From the NCBI GenBank assembly GCA_963841105.1, contig CAWJCB010000003.1:1-64000 (forward strand): a stretch of 64,000 nt of DNA, given 5' to 3'. The notes beneath the pieces are model-generated. The model ran no database searches and was not told the DNA's origin. It saw nothing but the letters and a program-made list of their open reading frames with translations. This stretch comes from VAZQ01 sp963841105 (lineage in GTDB: Bacteria; Pseudomonadota; Alphaproteobacteria; Rhizobiales; Xanthobacteraceae). The position numbers and the translations under genes were made by a program. This document shows, piece by piece, positions 35,816-44,354 of this stretch; position 1 is the first letter of the stretch; each line of letters starts with the position of its first letter.

Positions 35816-35946
35816 ATGCCGACTATGCGTCGGTCTGGCCAAACATCACGATCAAGCGTGAGCCTCCTGCCGATGCGAAGCAATTCGATGGCGTGCTCCG
35901 AAAGTTCGACCAGTATTTCTGCCAAAACCCCGGGCAAGGAGACTAA
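35593..35946 (+). CDS. fdxA: 7Fe-8S ferredoxin (FdxA type)
   Basis: 117 residues with the FdxA pattern: [20 protein letters not shown] followed by [20 protein letters not shown] and CEPECP. It should carry one [3Fe-4S] and one [4Fe-4S] cluster. The C-terminal extension ([20 protein letters not shown]) is typical. It must start at GTG 35593, because the next ATG would lose the first cluster cysteines. The start lies inside the over-running globin frame. It probably passes electrons to the haemoglobin or to the FAD enzymes of this cluster. That is inference from context. Confidence 0.9.
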   Translation: [117 protein letters not shown]

Positions 35947-35950
35947 CACG

Positions 35951-36926
35951 ATGTCAAGCGCGCAACCTCCAGGTTATCATGAGACGCCAGCCATGGCCCA
36001 TGTCATGCCGCACAATGTCATGCCGCACAATGTCATGCCGCACAATGTCGTGCCGCACAATGTCACGGCACACATCGCGCTTCCCGATGGCAACAACCAT
36101 CAGGCCGATCGTGGAGAGCACGACGGGCTCGACCGGGTGTTTGAAATGGCTCGCGGGGAGCGATCCGCGGCAGATCAGTGCGCACGCGCCGCACAAAGGC
36201 TCGCCGCGCTCGGGGAAATGACCGGTGGGATTGTGCACGATTTCAGAAATCTCCTGGCGGGAATTGAATCGGGTCTGAGGCTGACAGAAAAGAGCTCGGA
36301 ACAGCCCGAGAAAGTGCGTGTCTATATTGCTGCGGCGCGGGAGGGAATTGACCGAGGGGTGAAATTGACTTCCCGGCTTTTGGCTTTTGCAACGCAGCAG
36401 GAGCTCGAGGCGCATGCGGGGGACGTAAATGAGCTCCTCAGGAAATCTTGAACTGTTCCTGAGATATGGCGCCGGACCTGGGATCCGCATCGTGCTTGAG
36501 CTCGCATCCGATATCCCGAAATGCCTCATTGATCCATCGCAGTTCGATGCCGCGGTAATCAACCTTGCTATAAATGCGCGCGACGCTATGCCGAATGGCG
36601 GCGAGATTCAGATCAGCACAGAGCGATGGCCAGTGGAAACCACGACCTCCGGCTCAGCCGTGCCTGGCACCTACGTTCGAGTTCGCGTTAAGGACAGCGG
36701 TCAAGGCATGCCTGCGGAGGTGGTGCGGAAAGTCTTTGATCCGTTTTTCACGACCAAGGGTGAGAAGGGCACTGGTTTGGGGCTGCCGCAGGTGTACGCA
36801 TTCATGCGGCGGATCGGCGGCTACGTTGACGTTATTAGCGAGCAGGGAATCGGAACGACCTTCGATCTCCTGTTCCCCTCAGCCGAGCCCAGACGGGATC
36901 GTCGCGCTCCACCCGTTGAAGGCTGA
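35951..36926 (+). pseudogene. Histidine kinase, split by a frameshift
   Basis: The first frame (to TGA 36449) gives the N-terminus, a short linker and the dimerisation helix with the phospho-acceptor box: RLAALGEMTGGIVHDFRNLL (histidine in VHDF). The next frame, open from 36,429, continues with LELFLRYGAGPGIRIVLELA, NLAINARDAMPNGGEI (N box), VKDSGQGMPAEV (G1) and TTKGEKGTGLGLPQVYAFM (G2). One base change near 36,447 explains the split. There is no receiver or membrane domain. The very N-terminus carries tandem VMPHN repeats. It follows fdxA by 4 bases. Confidence 0.75.
35998..36074 (+). repeat. Tandem 15-base repeats encoding VMPHN
   Basis: Four to five direct copies of a 15-base unit (CATGTCATGCCGCACAATG-like, unit GTCATGCCGCACAAT) lie within the start of the kinase gene and encode VMPHN, VMPHN, VMPHN, VVPHN, then the degenerate VTAH. 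Copies are nearly identical, so the array can expand or contract in whole codons without changing the frame. The histidine-rich product might bind metal. Confidence 0.9.
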
Positions 36927-36961
36927 TCTCAGTGGCTACGAGCAGATGCAAAAGGTGAACC

Positions 36962-37210
36962 ATGGCAAATCAATCTCGCATGCAAAAGTGTCGGGCTCGC
37001 AGAGAAAAGAGGTTCAGAGCTCTGGATGCGGCCGATGCTGATCGTAAAGCGGTCGAAGCGCCCCCGGCCACCAACAACCTTTGGCGCCAGATCGATCGAT
37101 GGGTGAACGAAGGCGGCGCGGGCGGCGACGGCATCGTGCCGCCGGCACCGGAGAGGATTGGAAACGACCGCAAACTAACAAAGCAGCTCAGCAGCCGCAG
37201 TTATTGGTAG
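36962..37210 (+). CDS. Small basic hypothetical protein
   Basis: 82 residues, lysine/arginine-rich at the start (MQKCRARREKRFRALDAADA) with a central NNLWRQIDRWVNEGG and no membrane segment. I do not recognise a family. It lies between the kinase and sdhB on the same strand, with an ATG at 36962 preceded by a weak AAAGGTGAACC. Coding statistics look plausible but the protein may be a chance frame. Confidence 0.45.
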   Translation: MANQSRMQKCRARREKRFRALDAADADRKAVEAPPATNNLWRQIDRWVNEGGAGGDGIVPPAPERIGNDRKLTKQLSSRSYW

Positions 37211-37234
37211 ATTGCACGAGTATTGGGATACAAA

Positions 37235-38074
37235 ATGTTTATTCGATCGTCAGATCAACTCCCTAGCGTCACTGCGCTGAAGCGATTTCCGGTGCCGAGG
37301 AATTTCAACGTATCGTTCGAGTCTCGCATCAAGCGCGGAACGACCTGGCAAGCCCCAGCTGGCGCAACGCACGTAAAGACGTTTGAGATTTATCGCTACG
37401 ATCCGGACTCCGGACAAAATCCGCACATCGACACCTACGAGGTCGATCTCGACGCCTGCGGGCCGATGGTCCTGGATGCGCTTATCAAGATCAAGAACGA
37501 GATTGATTCCACGCTCACCTTCCGCCGCTCCTGCCGCGAGGGTGTCTGCGGCTCATGCTCAATGAACATCGACGGCACGAACTGGTTGGCCTGCACGCGG
37601 TTCATATCCGACACCGCAGATCCCGCAACGATTTATCCTCTCAATCATCTCAGAGTAGTCAAGGACCTGGTGCCTGACCTCACGCATCTTTTTGCACAAT
37701 ATAGCCTGATCGAACCATGGCTTCGGACGACGACGCCCGAGCCCGAGAAGGAACGGCTTCAGTCGGCTAAGGATCGGAGCAAAGTCAACGGATATTACGA
37801 GTGTATCCTCTGCTTTTGCTGCACGTCAGGGTGCCCGAGCCATTGGTGGAATGGAGATCGCTTCCTGGGTCCTGCCGTCCTCCTGCAGGCCTACCGGTGG
37901 CTGATCGATGGCCGGGACGACGCGGCGGGCGACCGACTCGACGATCTCGAAGACCCGTTCAGGCTCTATCGCTGCCACACCATCCTCAACTGCACTCGAA
38001 CCTGCCCGAAGCAACTGAACCCTGGCAAGGCGATCGCCTCGATCAAAAAAATGATTGTCCAGCGCAGAAGTTGA
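37235..38074 (+). CDS. sdhB: Succinate dehydrogenase/fumarate reductase iron-sulfur subunit
   Basis: 279 residues. The [2Fe-2S] domain has CREGVCGSCSMNIDGTNWLA followed by a cysteine. The C-terminal domain has CILCFCCTSGCPSHWW and CHTILNCTRTCPK, giving the [4Fe-4S] and [3Fe-4S] ligands. All cluster cysteines are present. In complex II it passes electrons from the flavoprotein to quinone. Here no sdhA flavoprotein gene lies on either side, so it must use one encoded elsewhere or a different partner. ATG 37235 is preferred over one four codons upstream. It is followed by sdhC after 5 bases. Confidence 0.93.
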   Translation: MFIRSSDQLPSVTALKRFPVPRNFNVSFESRIKRGTTWQAPAGATHVKTFEIYRYDPDSGQNPHIDTYEVDLDACGPMVLDALIKIKNEIDSTLTFRRSCREGVCGSCSMNIDGTNWLACTRFISDTADPATIYPLNHLRVVKDLVPDLTHLFAQYSLIEPWLRTTTPEPEKERLQSAKDRSKVNGYYECILCFCCTSGCPSHWWNGDRFLGPAVLLQAYRWLIDGRDDAAGDRLDDLEDPFRLYRCHTILNCTRTCPKQLNPGKAIASIKKMIVQRRS

Positions 38075-38079
38075 GCTTC

Positions 38080-38469
38080 ATGGCACACGACGTTCGACCG
38101 CTCTCGCCAGATGTCCAGATCTACAGGCCCCAGCTGACCTCGGTCCTGTCGATCAGCCACCGCGTCACCGGCATCGCTCTGAGCGTCGGCGCGCCGCTGC
38201 TGGTCTTTTGGCTGCTTGCCGCATCAGCGGGACCACAGGCGTATTCAGCCGTACGGGGCGTCCTGCACTCGTGGCTCGGGCTCCTCCTGATGTTCGGTTG
38301 GACGTTCTCCTTCTTCTTTCATCTGTGCAACGGCATCCGGCACCTCGTCTGGGATGCCGGTTACGGCTTCGAGCTGCGCACGATCTATGCCTCCGGATGG
38401 TCGGTGGTGGCGGCGAGCGCGACGCTGACCCTGGCCGCCTGGATCGTCAGCTTTGTTGCGCTGAGGTAG
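38080..38469 (+). CDS. sdhC: Succinate dehydrogenase cytochrome b556 subunit
   Basis: 129 residues with the SdhC start RPLSPDVQIYRPQLTSVLSI followed by SHRVTGIALS (quinone-site serine and arginine). Three membrane helices follow, and a haem-ligand histidine lies in FHLCNGIRHLVWDAG. It anchors SdhB in the membrane together with SdhD. It follows sdhB by 5 bases and precedes sdhD by 5 bases, in the order B-C-D rather than the usual C-D-A-B of alphaproteobacteria. The length is normal for the family. Confidence 0.92.
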   Translation: MAHDVRPLSPDVQIYRPQLTSVLSISHRVTGIALSVGAPLLVFWLLAASAGPQAYSAVRGVLHSWLGLLLMFGWTFSFFFHLCNGIRHLVWDAGYGFELRTIYASGWSVVAASATLTLAAWIVSFVALR

Positions 38470-38474
38470 GATCG

Positions 38475-38864
38475 ATGGGCGAGCACCGCATGCGTTCGCC
38501 GCTAAGCCGCGCCCGGGGTCTCGGCTCCGCGAAGGAAGGCGTCGAGCACTGGTGGATGCAGCGCGTGACGGCGGCGGCGCTGATCCCGCTGACGCTGTGG
38601 TTCGTGGCCTCGCTGATCGCGCTCACCAGCAGTGACTACAACACCTTCATCGCTTGGCTCAGGGCGCCATTCGCAGCTGTTCTCATGGTGCTGTTACTGA
38701 TTGCGCTCTTCCATCACATGGCGCTCGGTCTTCAAGTGGTAGTTGAGGATTACGTCCACTCCGAGTTGGCGAAGATTCCGGCGGTGGTTGCGATACGCCT
38801 CGTCTGTGTCGCGCTTGCCGTCGCAGGCATCTTCGCCACCCTGCGCATCGCTTTTGACGGCTGA
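38475..38864 (+). CDS. sdhD: Succinate dehydrogenase membrane anchor subunit
   Basis: 129 residues. The N-terminal motif RMRSPLSRARGLGSAKEGVE followed by HWWMQRVTA is typical of alphaproteobacterial SdhD. Three membrane helices follow, with the haem/quinone histidines in ALFHHMALGLQVVVEDYVH. It completes the membrane part of complex II. It lies last in the sdhBCD set, and its ATG at 38475 follows a GTAGGATCG ribosome site. The CBS-domain gene begins 45 bases later and may share the transcript. Confidence 0.93.
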   Translation: MGEHRMRSPLSRARGLGSAKEGVEHWWMQRVTAAALIPLTLWFVASLIALTSSDYNTFIAWLRAPFAAVLMVLLLIALFHHMALGLQVVVEDYVHSELAKIPAVVAIRLVCVALAVAGIFATLRIAFDG

Positions 38865-38909
38865 GACTTTGAACCTTGGAAACTTGGCGAATCAGGAAAG
38901 ACGGATGCA

Positions 38910-39353
38910 ATGCGTGTTGAGAGAGTACTACCTGTAGCACTCCAGCGCCTGATGACGATTCGGGATGATGCCCTTCTTACGGAGGCAGCAAAGCTACTAT
39001 CCGGCACGCACCCGAGCCTTGTAGTCGTGTGTAATCCCGATGGAGAGATGGTCGGTGTCATCACCAAGACGGATGTCGTTCGACAAATCGCCCACTGTGA
39101 AGGGGTCTCCTGCACGATGTCTGCCGCAACCGTGATGACGCGAGATGTGACCTACTGCCACCCGAGCGATGTGCTGCAGGATGTCTTGTCGATCATGAAA
39201 GAGCGTGGCTTTGTGCATATTCCGATTATCGATCAGGATTCCAGGCCATCTGGCGTGCTCAATGTCCGAGATGCCCTTCAGGTCATTTTGGAGGAGGTCG
39301 AGTATGATCGATCGTTTATTCGCGATTACGTCATGGGCATCGGGTACCGGTGA
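38910..39353 (+). CDS. CBS-domain protein
   Basis: 147 residues containing one Bateman module: CBS1 at ~10-65 (ALLTEAAKLLSGTHPSLVVV, GVITKTDVVRQI) and CBS2 at ~72-130 (MTRDVTYCHPSDVLQDVLSI, HIPIIDQDSRPSGVLNVRDA). Such stand-alone pairs bind adenine nucleotides or act as energy-status sensors, and in rhizobia are often part of the microaerobic regulon. It has no output domain. It sits between sdhD and the stress-protein gene on the same strand, so operon membership is likely. Confidence 0.92.
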   Translation: MRVERVLPVALQRLMTIRDDALLTEAAKLLSGTHPSLVVVCNPDGEMVGVITKTDVVRQIAHCEGVSCTMSAATVMTRDVTYCHPSDVLQDVLSIMKERGFVHIPIIDQDSRPSGVLNVRDALQVILEEVEYDRSFIRDYVMGIGYR

Positions 39354-39415
39354 TCACCGCCGGAATATTCCCCAACAAGTTAAAGATGAAATCCAGACAT
39401 CAGGAGAAAGTCACG

Positions 39416-39982
39416 ATGTTAGTTGAACCAGAGGCCCGCACCGTCCGCGAAGCGGTTGGTGTTTTCAACCGCCCTGGAGATCTTCAGGGTGCAATCGACG
39501 AACTGCTCAGTTCCGGCTTCGACCGTGCCGAGTTGAGCTTGCTCGCCAGTGAGCACGCCGTGGAGAAAAAGCTTGATCACCGGTATGAGAAGGTCAACGC
39601 ACTGGCAGACGATCCGACAGTGCCGCGAGCGGCTTACGTGTCGAAGGAGGCGATCGGAGGCGCCGAGGGCGGGCTGATTGGCGGGCTAATGTATGTCGGA
39701 GCGGCGGCAGCGGCCGGAGCTATCGTCGCCTCGGGTGGCACGCTTGCGGCAGCCATCGCTGCAACAGCGCTGGCAGGTGGAACAGGGGGCCTCATCGGCT
39801 CTATCCTGGCCAAATGGGTCGGCGATCATCATGCGCACTATCTGCAAGAGCAGATGGATCGCGGAGGCTTGCTGTTGTGGGTGCGCACATGGGATGCCGA
39901 GGACGAAAAGCGCGCCGTCGAAATTCTCAGAATGCATTCGGGAGGCGACGTCCACGTCCACGCACTGCCGGCAGCGGATTAG
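39416..39982 (+). CDS. Stress-type protein with glycine-zipper segment
   Basis: 188 residues. An N-terminal ferredoxin-like part (VREAVGVFNRPGDLQGAIDE, SGFDRAELSLL) resembles the general-stress YflT type. It is followed by a glycine/alanine zipper able to insert in a membrane (GGAEGGLIGGLMYVGAAAAA to GGTGGLIGSI). A C-terminal part contains LLLWVRTWDAEDEKRAVEIL and a histidine-containing tail (GGDVHVHALPAAD). AGGAGAAAG precedes ATG 39416. The frame also opens at 39350, but without a ribosome site. Its role may be in envelope stress. Confidence 0.8.
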   Translation: MLVEPEARTVREAVGVFNRPGDLQGAIDELLSSGFDRAELSLLASEHAVEKKLDHRYEKVNALADDPTVPRAAYVSKEAIGGAEGGLIGGLMYVGAAAAAGAIVASGGTLAAAIAATALAGGTGGLIGSILAKWVGDHHAHYLQEQMDRGGLLLWVRTWDAEDEKRAVEILRMHSGGDVHVHALPAAD

Positions 39983-40300
39983 AGCGCACAAATGGGCTTG
40001 GCTGCTGACACCGCACCTGGACCACGACATTGCCAGACGGCGTCAGGTTACCACGGCGGCGTATCAAACAGCGAGACGATTCCGGCGTCTGTAGTCCCTC
40101 AACATGACAATGCTGATGGGACTTAACGAGCCGAAGAAGACTGCCGCCGGGCTGCGTGGGCTAATTGCCGCGGTCTTTTCCGAGCGTTTCGAAGCGCTTG
40201 CGCCAGGGCTGGTCCGCTGGTGGATTCGCCTATCCGTCGCATGGTTCGGGAGGGGAAGTACCAGCGCGAGCAAACGAAGGGGGTTTATCCATGTTTTCGC
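39983..40300. other. Convergent intergenic region
   Basis: Lies between two convergent genes. A plus-strand frame (40104-40334, 76 codons, with GLIAAVFSERFEALAPGLVR) is possible but overlaps the end of the fused oxidoreductase/patatin gene and has no recognised family. No convincing terminator hairpin with a T tract was found. Confidence 0.35.
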
Positions 40301-42535
40301 TCAGCATCCCAGCGCCTGCCTCGTTATGTTGTAACCTTCTTCTTTGTGCTGTTCGATGGAGCCACGGGAAAAGTCATAATCCTTCGAAAACGCTTCGTCC
40401 TCTACGGCCTCGCGAATAATTCGCGTGATTGTCAGTGGAGCAATGTCTCCTATCAACTGAACGTAACGCGGTCTCTGTTTGATTTGCACGATTTTATCAG
40501 GCGCCACTTCGCCCAGGATTTCCTCGACCAGCTTATGGAAGTCGCGCACGAGCTCTCGCGTGCGCACGTCACTTCGAATCCGCTCCGAATAGACAATCTC
40601 ATCACGCCGCACCATCACTTCCACCAGATCGGTCGGCAGGCGCTTCCTGCTTGGATAGAGGTCAACAATGAAAACGCGCTTGCCGGCCGTTCCGCACCGC
40701 TCGACGACCTGCTCCAACGGAGAGTTGCTCACAATTCCACCGTCCCAATAATGGCTGCCATTGATGGTCGTCCAGGGGAATCCCGGCGGAAGGCTGCCAC
40801 TCGCCAGGATGTGATCAGGAGTGAGGTCGTCGATGTAGCTGTCGAAGATCTCAAGTGCTGCCGTCTGCACGTTTACCGCACTTACCAGAAGACGGACGGG
40901 GCTTGATCTCAATCGACCAAAGTCCACGTACTTGGCGAGCAGGTCTTTGACCGGCGATGAGTCGTAGAAGCTCGTCCACCGGAGAGGCGGCATGCCAAAG
41001 GCCGAAGTGAACCAGAGAGGACGAAAAAAATTTGGCGAACCGAATATCAGGCTGTTCCAGGCCGAAAGCATCCGTCTCCAGCTTTCGCTCGGAACGGGTA
41101 GCGTTCGGACCTCGAGGTCCTTCCAGAAGGCCGCGAGCGCCGCGCTCGCATTCCTGGGATTCCCGGCAATGATGGCGCCGTTGAAGGCGCCCATGGACAC
41201 TCCTGCGATGATGTCAGGATGGATCTCCCGCTCTTCCAGTGCCCTGACCACCCCACATTCGAACGCACCCAATGCGCCGCCACCCTGCAGGATCAAAACG
41301 GTCTGGCTTGGGATTTGCTCCAGTGCGAACGCCGGATCCGACAGCTGCCCTTTGATAGCCGCCAGATTGGCCCGATAGCGGATGAGCGTCTCGGTCGCTT
41401 TGGTTTCCTGCGCTGGCCGGCCCAGTGAGAACAGCGCACGCGGCACATTGTCTTTCAGATAGAACAGGGCGAATGATCCATTGCTCAGCGAACCGCGTGC
41501 TACCTGCTCGTTCGCATCCTCGGCAAAACCGACGAAATCGAAGCTGAGGTCGAAGACATCGCAAAAGAGGTACGAGACTTCATCATAAGCCAGCCGCTGG
41601 CCGAGCATGTTCTTGGCCGCGAGGCGCCCCTGCTTGACGGCGTTGTCCCAGTGTTCAACGCGCCGGCGAAGATTGAAAACGGGATGAAAGAAATTGGCAA
41701 CATCACCAGCAGCGAAGATGTGCGGCTGGTTGGTCTGCAGAAAGCGATCAACGACTACGCCGTCGTCGATCTCGACGCCGCTTCCGCGCAGAAATGCGAC
41801 GTCGGGCATGACGCCGATGCCTACCACAACCAGATCGCATGGAAACCTTCTGCCGGACTGCGTGACCGACCCCTCGATGTGGCGCTCGCCGCAAAATCCC
41901 GTCACCGCGTCGCCAAGGATGATCTCGACATCATGCGCGGCGTAGTAGTCGCGAAAAAACTTAGAGACAAACGGGGACCCCAGCTTGGCGAGCAGAACGT
42001 CCTCCATGGCGATGAGGGTGACGTGAATACCTCTCTGCGTGAGCGAGGCGGCGAGCTCCATGCCGATGAAGCTGCCGCCAACGACCACGGCACGCTTGGC
42101 GGTTTCCGCGGCACGTCTGATGTCTTGGGCATCAGCCAGGGTGCGTAGGTAGAAGATACCGGGCAAGGTCGAGCCGGGAACGTCCAGGCGGCTCGGGATG
42201 GCACCCGTGGCGACCAGCAGCTTGCCGTAGTGAATCTCGCCTGCCCGGTCGGTTTGCACAACCTGATTTTTGGCATCCAAGGCGCAAGCGCGCGTGCCGA
42301 GCATCACGTCGACCGCATGCTCGCGATAAAAGGTCTCGCTGAGGACCGGTAACCGCTCTTCCGACTGTGTACCAAGCAGGAACTGCGTGGATAACGGCGG
42401 ACGCCGGTAGGGCAGGCTTTGTTCCGCAGAGAGAATCAGGATGCTGCCCTCCGCTCCCTCTTGCCTCAGCGTTTCAGCGGCGGTCGCGCTGGCAAGGCCG
42501 CCGCCGACGAGCAGAAAATCTGCGTGTCCTGCCAT
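40301..42535 (-). CDS. FAD-dependent reductase fused to DUF3734-type patatin phospholipase
   Basis: 744 residues in one frame. Residues ~1-400 form a pyridine-nucleotide/FAD reductase of the ferredoxin/rubredoxin-reductase class: FAD motif DFLLVGGGLASATAAETL (~6-23), NAD(P)H motif AVVVGGSFIGMELAASL (~149-165) and HIFAAGDVANFF (~272-283). Residues ~412-744 are a patatin: QGGGALGAFE oxyanion loop (~417), nucleophile Ser447 in GVSMG, and Asp598 in YWDGGIVSN. The tail DYDFSRGSIEQHKEEGY matches DUF3734. The linker is only ~15 residues. ATG 42535 is chosen since AGGAGG lies 9 bases upstream. It is divergent from a decayed Rieske-FAD oxidoreductase gene. Substrates are unknown. Confidence 0.9.
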   Translation of the reverse strand: MAGHADFLLVGGGLASATAAETLRQEGAEGSILILSAEQSLPYRRPPLSTQFLLGTQSEERLPVLSETFYREHAVDVMLGTRACALDAKNQVVQTDRAGEIHYGKLLVATGAIPSRLDVPGSTLPGIFYLRTLADAQDIRRAAETAKRAVVVGGSFIGMELAASLTQRGIHVTLIAMEDVLLAKLGSPFVSKFFRDYYAAHDVEIILGDAVTGFCGERHIEGSVTQSGRRFPCDLVVVGIGVMPDVAFLRGSGVEIDDGVVVDRFLQTNQPHIFAAGDVANFFHPVFNLRRRVEHWDNAVKQGRLAAKNMLGQRLAYDEVSYLFCDVFDLSFDFVGFAEDANEQVARGSLSNGSFALFYLKDNVPRALFSLGRPAQETKATETLIRYRANLAAIKGQLSDPAFALEQIPSQTVLILQGGGALGAFECGVVRALEEREIHPDIIAGVSMGAFNGAIIAGNPRNASAALAAFWKDLEVRTLPVPSESWRRMLSAWNSLIFGSPNFFRPLWFTSAFGMPPLRWTSFYDSSPVKDLLAKYVDFGRLRSSPVRLLVSAVNVQTAALEIFDSYIDDLTPDHILASGSLPPGFPWTTINGSHYWDGGIVSNSPLEQVVERCGTAGKRVFIVDLYPSRKRLPTDLVEVMVRRDEIVYSERIRSDVRTRELVRDFHKLVEEILGEVAPDKIVQIKQRPRYVQLIGDIAPLTITRIIREAVEDEAFSKDYDFSRGSIEQHKEEGYNITRQALGC

Positions 42536-42812
42536 CTTTTGCATCCTCCTGCGTGGGAAAATCCGCCCGCATGAAGATGGGCTGACTTGGTCACGCGCCG
42601 TTTGCTGGGCTGCCTGCGCGACGATGCGCGGGCTCGGCATGAGTTCCTGAGCATGGTTGAATGACGATGGAGAGCTATTTGGCGTAATCGGCGATCATCC
42701 AGCAAGCGGCCGAGCCACTGGCTACGCGAAGAAAAGTTAAGCCGTCCCGTGAAGGGGCTGCGGCTGTCTACCACACGAACGAATACGATCTTACCAACAA
42801 GGGAGAAAGAGA

Positions 42813-44354
42813 ATGGCTCAAGATCAAGCCGAGCCCAACGGTCCCGATCTGGTGCAGGGCATTGCGCTTGCTCGAGCTCGCCGATGGCGGCAAGCTAGTC
42901 GGCCATGCCGGCGACGAGCAAGTTCTGCTGGTGCGCCGCGGGACGGAGGTGTTCGCGGTCGGGGCTCATTGCACGCATTACCACGGTCCACTGGTCGACG
43001 GACTCGTGGTCGGCGACACCGTGCGCTGCCCTTGGCATCACGCCTGCTTCGCCCTGCGGACCGGCGAAGCCTTGCACGCCCCGGCATTGAGCGCGCTCGC
43101 GAGCTGGACGGTTGAGCAGCGCGACAGCAAGATATTCGTGCGAGACAAGCGCGCGCAGCCGGAACCGAAGCTACGCGGCAAACCGGCAGGCGCAGCGCCG
43201 GAGAAGATCGTCGTCGTCGGCGGAGGCGCCGCCGGTTTCGCGGCTGTGGAGATGCTCCGGCGCGAGCAATACCAGGGCAGCATCGTCATGCTGAGCAATG
43301 ACGACGCGCCACCCGTCGACCGGCCGAATCTCTCCAAAGACTATCTCGCGGGCAACGCGCCGGAGGATTGGGTGCCGCTGCGCCCGGAAAGCTTCTATTC
43401 CGAGAACGGCATCGACCTGCGTCTCAAGGCGAATGTCACCGGCATCGACGCGCGCTCGCGGGAGGTCGCGCTCGCCAACGGGAGCAATGTTCCTTACGAC
43501 CGGCTGCTGCTCGCAACCGGCGCCGAGCCGGTCCGCCTGTCGATCCCGGGCGCCGATCAGCCGCACGTACGCACGCTGCGCTCGCTCGCGGACTGCCGGG
43601 CCATCATAGAGCGTGCCAAGACGGCGCGCCGGACAGTCGTGCTGGGCGCGAGCTTTATCGGGCTCGAGGTCGCGGCCGCCCTGCGCGCCCGTGATATCGA
43701 AGTCCACGTGGTCGCGCCGGAAAAGCGACCGATGGAGCGTATCCTGGGTCCGCAGATGGGCGACTTCGTACGCGCGCTCCACGAGGAGCACGGGGTCGTT
43801 TTCCATCTCGAGGATACGGCGAGTCGCCATCGATGGCCGACGCGTGACGCTCAAGAGTGGCGGCGCGCTCGAGGCCGATCTCGTGGTCGTCGGCATCGGC
43901 GTGCGGCCGCGGACCTGGCGCTGGCCGAACAGGCCGGACTCGACGCTCGATCGCGGTGTCGTCGTGAACGCCCTATCTCGAAACGAGCATCGCCGGGATC
44001 TACGCCGCGGGCGACATTGCACGCTGGCCCGATCCGCACAGCGGCGAGATCATTCGCGTCGAGCATTGGGTGGTTGCCGAGCGCCAGGGGCAGACCGCGG
44101 CTCTCAACATGCTCGGGCACCGCGAGAAATTTACCGCCGTCCCCTTCTTCTGGAGCCAGCACTACGACATCCCGATCAACTATGTCGGCCATGCCGAGAA
44201 ATGGGACGAACTGTCGATCGACGGCGACATCGCAGCGAAGGATTGCCTGCTGCGCTTCCAGCGCAACGGGCGCGTTCTCGCGGTCGCCTCGATCTTCCGT
44301 GACCTCGAAAGCCTCCAAGCCGAGGTGACGATGGAGCGGGCCGCGACGGCCTAA
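42813..44354 (+). pseudogene. Rieske-FAD oxidoreductase (AIFM3-like), multiply frameshifted
   Basis: Segments in successive frames give a full Rieske-plus-reductase protein of ~510 residues. The Rieske site has CTHYHGP and CPWHHACF. The FAD motif is IVVVGGGAAGFAAVEMLRR, the NAD(P)H motif is TVVLGASFIGLEVAAAL, and the C-terminal half includes AERQGQTAALNMLGHREKF with PFFWSQHYDIPINYVG. Frame changes fall near 42,870, 43,820, 43,915 and 43,965, each a single base. It would pass electrons from NAD(P)H to an acceptor in the stress response. With four lesions it is very likely dead, unless this part of the sequence is poorly called. The last 94 codons also open as a small frame. Confidence 0.8.

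Noticed and set aside
35998..36074. Short direct repeats in the kinase start as a CRISPR array
   Set aside because: Units abut without spacers and encode in-frame codons.
36962..37210. Small ORF upstream of sdhB as a degraded sdhA
   Set aside because: No flavin-binding motif or similarity to SdhA; it is only 82 residues and basic.
39350..39415. Upstream start for the glycine-zipper stress protein
   Set aside because: No ribosome site, and the 22 extra residues are not family-like; ATG 39416 has AGGAGAAAG.
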